Below are positions 8,211-13,168 of a stretch of 13,168 bases of DNA, in pieces. Origin of the DNA: Mucidula mucida (Eukaryota > Basidiomycota > Agaricomycetes > Agaricales > Physalacriaceae); contig JADNYV010000902.1 in NCBI GenBank assembly GCA_015501055.1, forward strand, positions 1 to 13,168. The letters run 5' to 3'. Position 1 is the stretch's first letter. Each line of letters opens with the position of its first letter. Below the pieces are notes generated by a model. The model saw nothing but the letters and a program-made list of their open reading frames with translations, had not been told where the DNA came from and searched no databases. The translations under genes were made by a program, and so were the position numbers.

Positions 8211-8310
8211 TAGAAACATCACGGGCAGTATGGAAAATGCAAGCATAAACACGGTGTTTACTCAATATCATTACTTGAGGCCCAATCTCGATATCAACCT
8301 CGGATTCCCG
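8211..8310 (+). repeat. Promoter tandem duplication, copy 2
   Basis: Direct tandem partner of 8091-8210, at roughly 70 percent identity by eye. Blocks CATCACGG, ACACGG and TACTTGAGG are kept intact in both copies, while the bases between them have drifted. That pattern fits retained protein-binding sites, though chance cannot be excluded. Confidence 0.72.
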
Positions 8311-8354
8311 TGGATTGATGAGGTCAAAGCAGCAACAACTAACGTGAGGGGTAG

Positions 8355-8373
8355 TGATGATGATGATGATGAT
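8355..8373 (+). repeat. (GAT)6 microsatellite
   Basis: Six perfect GAT units, followed by GGCGGCGG. It lies in the intergenic space between the two minus-strand genes. The reverse strand would encode a run of isoleucine only in a shadow frame, so no coding meaning is attached. Confidence 0.9.
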
Positions 8374-8752
8374 GGCGGCGGTGAAAGGGCGTAAGGTGGA
8401 CTGCCGGTTGCGGATATCTTGTGATCGGGTAACAATCTCGTACCGTTCTTTTTCATACAACGACTTGTAGACCGGCAGGACAACTGACCCGTCACCTATA
8501 GTCATTCAGTCAGTGACCCACTACTCAGACTCCTGCCTGATTGTTGATCAAGGCGGTCATCATTGATCAGTCTACCGCATTCATTAAATTTCATTCACAC
8601 CGTGCTCCAAATGCTCTACATCCATTCTCGTACACGAGGCACGAGAGCCGCAGCTTGTTCTCGTTCGTCAATCAGTTTCAAGCATGAACTCCACATTTCC
8701 AAACAGGCAACACCAAGTCTATCTAAGAATCTGACTCGAGAATTCTTCCACG
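8374..8752. other. Intergenic, between permease 3' end and downstream gene
   Basis: There is no gene here. This is the 3' flank of the minus-strand permease (stop at 8753) and the distal promoter of the DUF6534-type gene. A short dyad, TTGATCA at 8543-8549 and TGATCA at 8565-8570, is the only structure noticed. Confidence 0.5.
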
Positions 8753-10646
8753 CTAATTGGCGACCATGATCCGTCTCGTTTGTCGGTCACTGAGTAGTTT
8801 CGATATAGTGAGTGTTCCTGCGCTTGCAACCACACATATCTTCATTCGTGGAGGTCAGCAACCAATTGGCGAGAGTGCAAGATCTACATACCCCACTGAA
8901 AATGACTGGCCGGACCCAAAGAAGCTGCGAGGTTAACAAGGCGCCGCACACGGGGGGACCTAGAAAGTCAGTTTGAGAAACCTCAGTGCACTATCTGTTG
9001 CATACCTATCAAGGCGCCGACAGCTGCGATTTTCCGATTAGGTTCAGTAGGCAAGTACGAGACTTGAAAGCGCTTACCCCCTATACCAATCGACACTCCC
9101 AATCGTGCTCTGAATATATGCATCCTCAGAAATGCACTACTACAGTAGTGAAACACTCACCCAATATCAGAAACATTCGGTGTGAGGTATGCAATCATCG
9201 GGGCTACGAGGCTAATGACTGAAAGTTATTGAATAACGGCAGGCTTCCCGCATTCAATGAATTGCTTACCAGACCCAGCAAAGAAGCCATAGAACACGGC
9301 CATAGATATGACGCCTGCTGCATCCTTCATGGCCACCCATGAGAAGATCAAGATACCACACGCAAGAGCACACGGAATCATCATGTTGAAGACGCCCACG
9401 CGGTCTACAACGATTGTTGGCATAATTCGACCGAGTACACCAACTCCGTTCAGTAGAGTGATCTAGCCAACGTTCCTGAGTATGGCCACATTCTGAATGA
9501 GACGGGCAGCCTACCGAATAGAACGCCAAACTTTCGCTTAATCCGTTCTCCACTGCATCGAGTTGGAGGAAGAATGTTGGGAAGTAGACGCCGCAGTATA
9601 ATATAAAGACGCTGAGAGTAGCCAGGACGTAGAGCTTGTCGGTGAAAAAGCTCTTCCAGTATACAAGCTGTTTCTTGAGAGTCGTGTCCTTGGGGCGAGC
9701 GGGTAATCGAGTGGTCATCAAGAGATTTGCAATAATCAGAAGCACGAAATTGAACAAAGCGCTAACACGGACACCCCATGCGAAGCCGAGACGACCATGG
9801 AAGAGATTGTTGAGCATGATCGGATGAACAAGACCACCAACGGAGGAGCCAGCTTGCGCGAGTCCCATCATCAATGACCTCCGTTTCTTGAAGTGATGCG
9901 AGAGTACGCCAATGGCAGGTACATAGAGCATGCCTACTGCTATACCAAGTCCGAGGCCATCAGCGAGGAACATCTTGTGTGGGTTAGAAAAGGATCTGTC
10001 ACTGGGGAGCAACCATACCTGCCAAAATTTCTGCTCCTGACAGAACGATGTCATGACAAGGCAGAATGTAAGGAGAATAGAGCCCGATATCATGACCCAG
10101 CGGCTATGTTGTATGTTTAGACGGACAGAGTACAAGCTGAGCGCGATGATGACCCACAAATAACCGTGATCCATCGCGTAGCCGCCCGGGATGCCAGAAC
10201 ATCCCAAGAAGAGAACCTGCACACTACCAATCCAGCTGATCTGGAACGAGGAAGATTCGCTGAGATATTCCCGAACGAAAAAGTCTGTCATTGCGGTGAG
10301 TTCTGAACCCTAGTACAAACGATCTACGGAAGATACCTTCATAGACGCCATAAGCGTTCACGTATCTGTTTAGCGTTAGAGCGGTGTTTATTGTATAGGT
10401 AACTTTGTTACCCAGATGAGCAGAAGACGGCGAGAAACCTAAGAGGAATCAGAGCTCTGCAAAATGTTATACCAAGGTGTGAGCTTACGCGCCCACCAAG
10501 GTCATCCAAGCCGCAGCGCCACCATCTGGAGGTTCAAGAGGGTCTGCTACAACAGACGGTTCTGGTTTCTCCGTGCTTTTCTCTACGTCGTCAAACGGAG
10601 GAAGGCTCTGCGATGAAGGGGTAGTGGGATTCATAGTTTGGGGCAT
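8753..10646 (-). CDS. Monocarboxylate-transporter-like MFS permease
   Basis: Twelve exons splice in frame to 446 residues: 10646-10489, 10438-10412, 10365-10337, 10284-10158, 10103-10019, 9973-9515, 9462-9270, 9218-9161, 9109-9078, 9023-9006, 8959-8892, 8839-8753. A polar 40-residue N-terminus leads into PPDGGAAAW, the acidic-Gly-Gly...Trp motif that opens helix 1 in the MCT/MCH family. GYVNAYGVYEDFFVREYL and SFQISWIGSVQ follow, and then a GG.A.D.G..R loop between helices 2 and 3. Then come GLGLGIAVGMLYVPAIG, HHFKKRRSLMMGLAQAGSSVGG, a central cytosolic loop with basic residues, and six C-terminal helices. These include a late GARLGVSIG...GALIGPPVCGALLT block. All match fungal MCH-type carriers, which are proton-linked transporters of monocarboxylates, riboflavin or other small acids in the plasma or vacuolar membrane. 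The substrate is not predictable here. The length is typical for the family. Confidence 0.93.
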
Positions 10647-10707
10647 GATAGTTAGCAGCTGTACAGCGTGAAGTACCTGTTATGCTTCTGCCATCATTTT
10701 GACACGA

Positions 10708-10715
10708 TTTTAATA
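10708..10715 (-). promoter_or_regulatory. Possible TATA-like element of the permease
   Basis: The minus strand reads TATTAAAA about 62 nt before the permease ATG at 10646. The match is imperfect and fungal promoters often lack a TATA box, so it is only a candidate. Confidence 0.25.
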
Positions 10716-10967
10716 GCGCGGGCATCACTATGTGCGTAACGAGAAGCCGAGCAGAAGGTTTGATGCAGATGCTAAGCGCTTCGACTCGTACGAAAATCCC
10801 ACGTAGCACGATATGCACGCAGCCCCTCTCCAGAGACAGGATTACCCTCAGCAGAAAAGGGCAGAAAAGACTCAGACGTTGTGGCTTCGAGACAGCTGGG
10901 GCGGCAGCTGGGTCGGGAATGTTAACGAGCGGGAATTCGGGGGGTTGGGCCGGTTGACCGACGATGG

Positions 10968-10973
10968 CACGTG
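10968..10973. promoter_or_regulatory. CACGTG E-box, candidate sulfur-gene site
   Basis: A single CACGTG palindrome lies in the shared intergenic region, 766 bp before the sulfhydrylase ATG. In budding yeast this core is bound by Cbf1 with Met4 at sulfur-assimilation genes. Whether that applies in this fungus is unknown, and one hexamer in 1 kb can occur by chance. Confidence 0.25.
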
Positions 10974-11733
10974 TGCGTTTCCATTCTGATCACCCTCCGC
11001 TATCTTTGACGCTCGAGCAGCGAATGCGGCCCCACACCGGTCTTGAACTTCGTCCGTCAGGCACGTCTCGCCTGAGCATGAGCGCAACTTGGGCGTGACC
11101 GATGTACGAGGACTTCGGCCTCTGTCTCTTTTAGGACAGGCACCATTCTGATTCTCTACCAGTCTCGTCGGACTGGATGCCATTCCGGAATAACCACTCT
11201 TTACAACACCACTTTTTGCCTCTCATGCAAGGCTTAGGCGTATGCCAACACGTCTTGCGCGTGTCTGGGGCGGAATCACAGATAGCAGCTTATTTGCATT
11301 TCCGTCTCGGTCGTCGTGTATAATATTGGGATTTGGTAGACCAGTACGACTAGTCCTTACTGCTTCCGACGCGACAGCGTGTAGTCCGTATTTCTAAGTA
11401 TTTGTCTCGAACTTAAGTTCCTAACTTTGCCCCTCTAGATCCTGGCGCAACCTGCACTGTTCGTCTATCTCCGTGCAAGTAATATAACAATGCCGTACAC
11501 AGGAATATCAACGGGTTGGAATACGATTCATCCCAATGTGGAGAGTGGATCTCACGAAAGAAACAATCCTCAGAGGAAGCGTGGCGACCTGGAAAACGAG
11601 ATTTGAACGCACTTGGAGTACCTCGACAGACTTGGAATCTGATGTGTGCTGGCATGTAGGCACTGTACTTCTCAATTGAATTCACACGCTTTGACCGTAA
11701 CGTTTCTCTACCGCAGCTCCACAGCAGGGTGTA

Positions 11734-13168
<1,435 letters not shown>

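Larger units (their letters stand above)
10647..11733. other. Divergent promoter region, permease / sulfhydrylase
   Basis: About 1.09 kb separates the two divergent start codons. Minus-strand frames of 103 and 113 codons (10872-11183 and 11413-11754) show no family resemblance or consistent splice signals, and the second overlaps the sulfhydrylase start. I treat both as chance frames. Visible signals are CACGTG at 10968, CGGTTGACCG at 10951 and TATAAT at 11319. The region just before the sulfhydrylase ATG is CT-rich with CCGCAG, so a 5' leader intron is possible. Confidence 0.55.

Noticed and set aside
8355..8373. GAT repeat considered as a possible CRISPR or satellite start
   Set aside because: It is a single trinucleotide run without spacers or repeated longer units.
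10872..11183. 103-codon minus-strand frame in the divergent promoter
   Set aside because: Basic, low-information composition, no motif, no splice context and no partner exon. It looks like a chance frame in GC-richer promoter DNA.

Overview
The window looks like nuclear DNA of a filamentous basidiomycete, most likely an Agaricomycete with very dense introns. Three genes can be spliced by hand into full-frame proteins. Nearly all of their introns are GT-AG and 44-62 nt long, and exons go down to 14 nt. One of the three belongs to a membrane-protein family (DUF6534 type) known mainly from mushroom-forming fungi. The lineage is an inference; no rRNA or other marker gene is present.

Layout. Positions 1-2890 hold no gene I can support. 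They contain an old, diverged tandem repeat (blocks A and B, about 337-2256). Positions 2898-3564 are a complete, non-autonomous hAT-type transposon with perfect 18-bp terminal inverted repeats and a perfect 8-bp target duplication. It sits just inside what looks like a former intron of a decayed or frameshifted gene on the minus strand (about 3591-4259). Positions 4260-6073 are mostly non-coding, with two clusters of GAAGC/GCTTC modules.

The right half is gene-rich. On the minus strand are a 17-exon seven-helix membrane protein (7953 to 6074) and, upstream of it, a 12-exon monocarboxylate-transporter-like MFS permease (10646 to 8753). Divergent from the permease across a 1.1-kb intergenic region lies an O-acetylhomoserine sulfhydrylase gene (MET17/cysD type) on the plus strand (11734 to the window end, C-terminus cut off).

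How they may work together. The sulfhydrylase makes homocysteine from O-acetylhomoserine and sulfide. The permease is a proton-coupled carrier of unknown substrate. Their shared intergenic region could coordinate them, but apart from one CACGTG site there is no evidence for this. The DUF6534-type protein has no known function. Its promoter carries a local tandem duplication just upstream of a TATA-like box.
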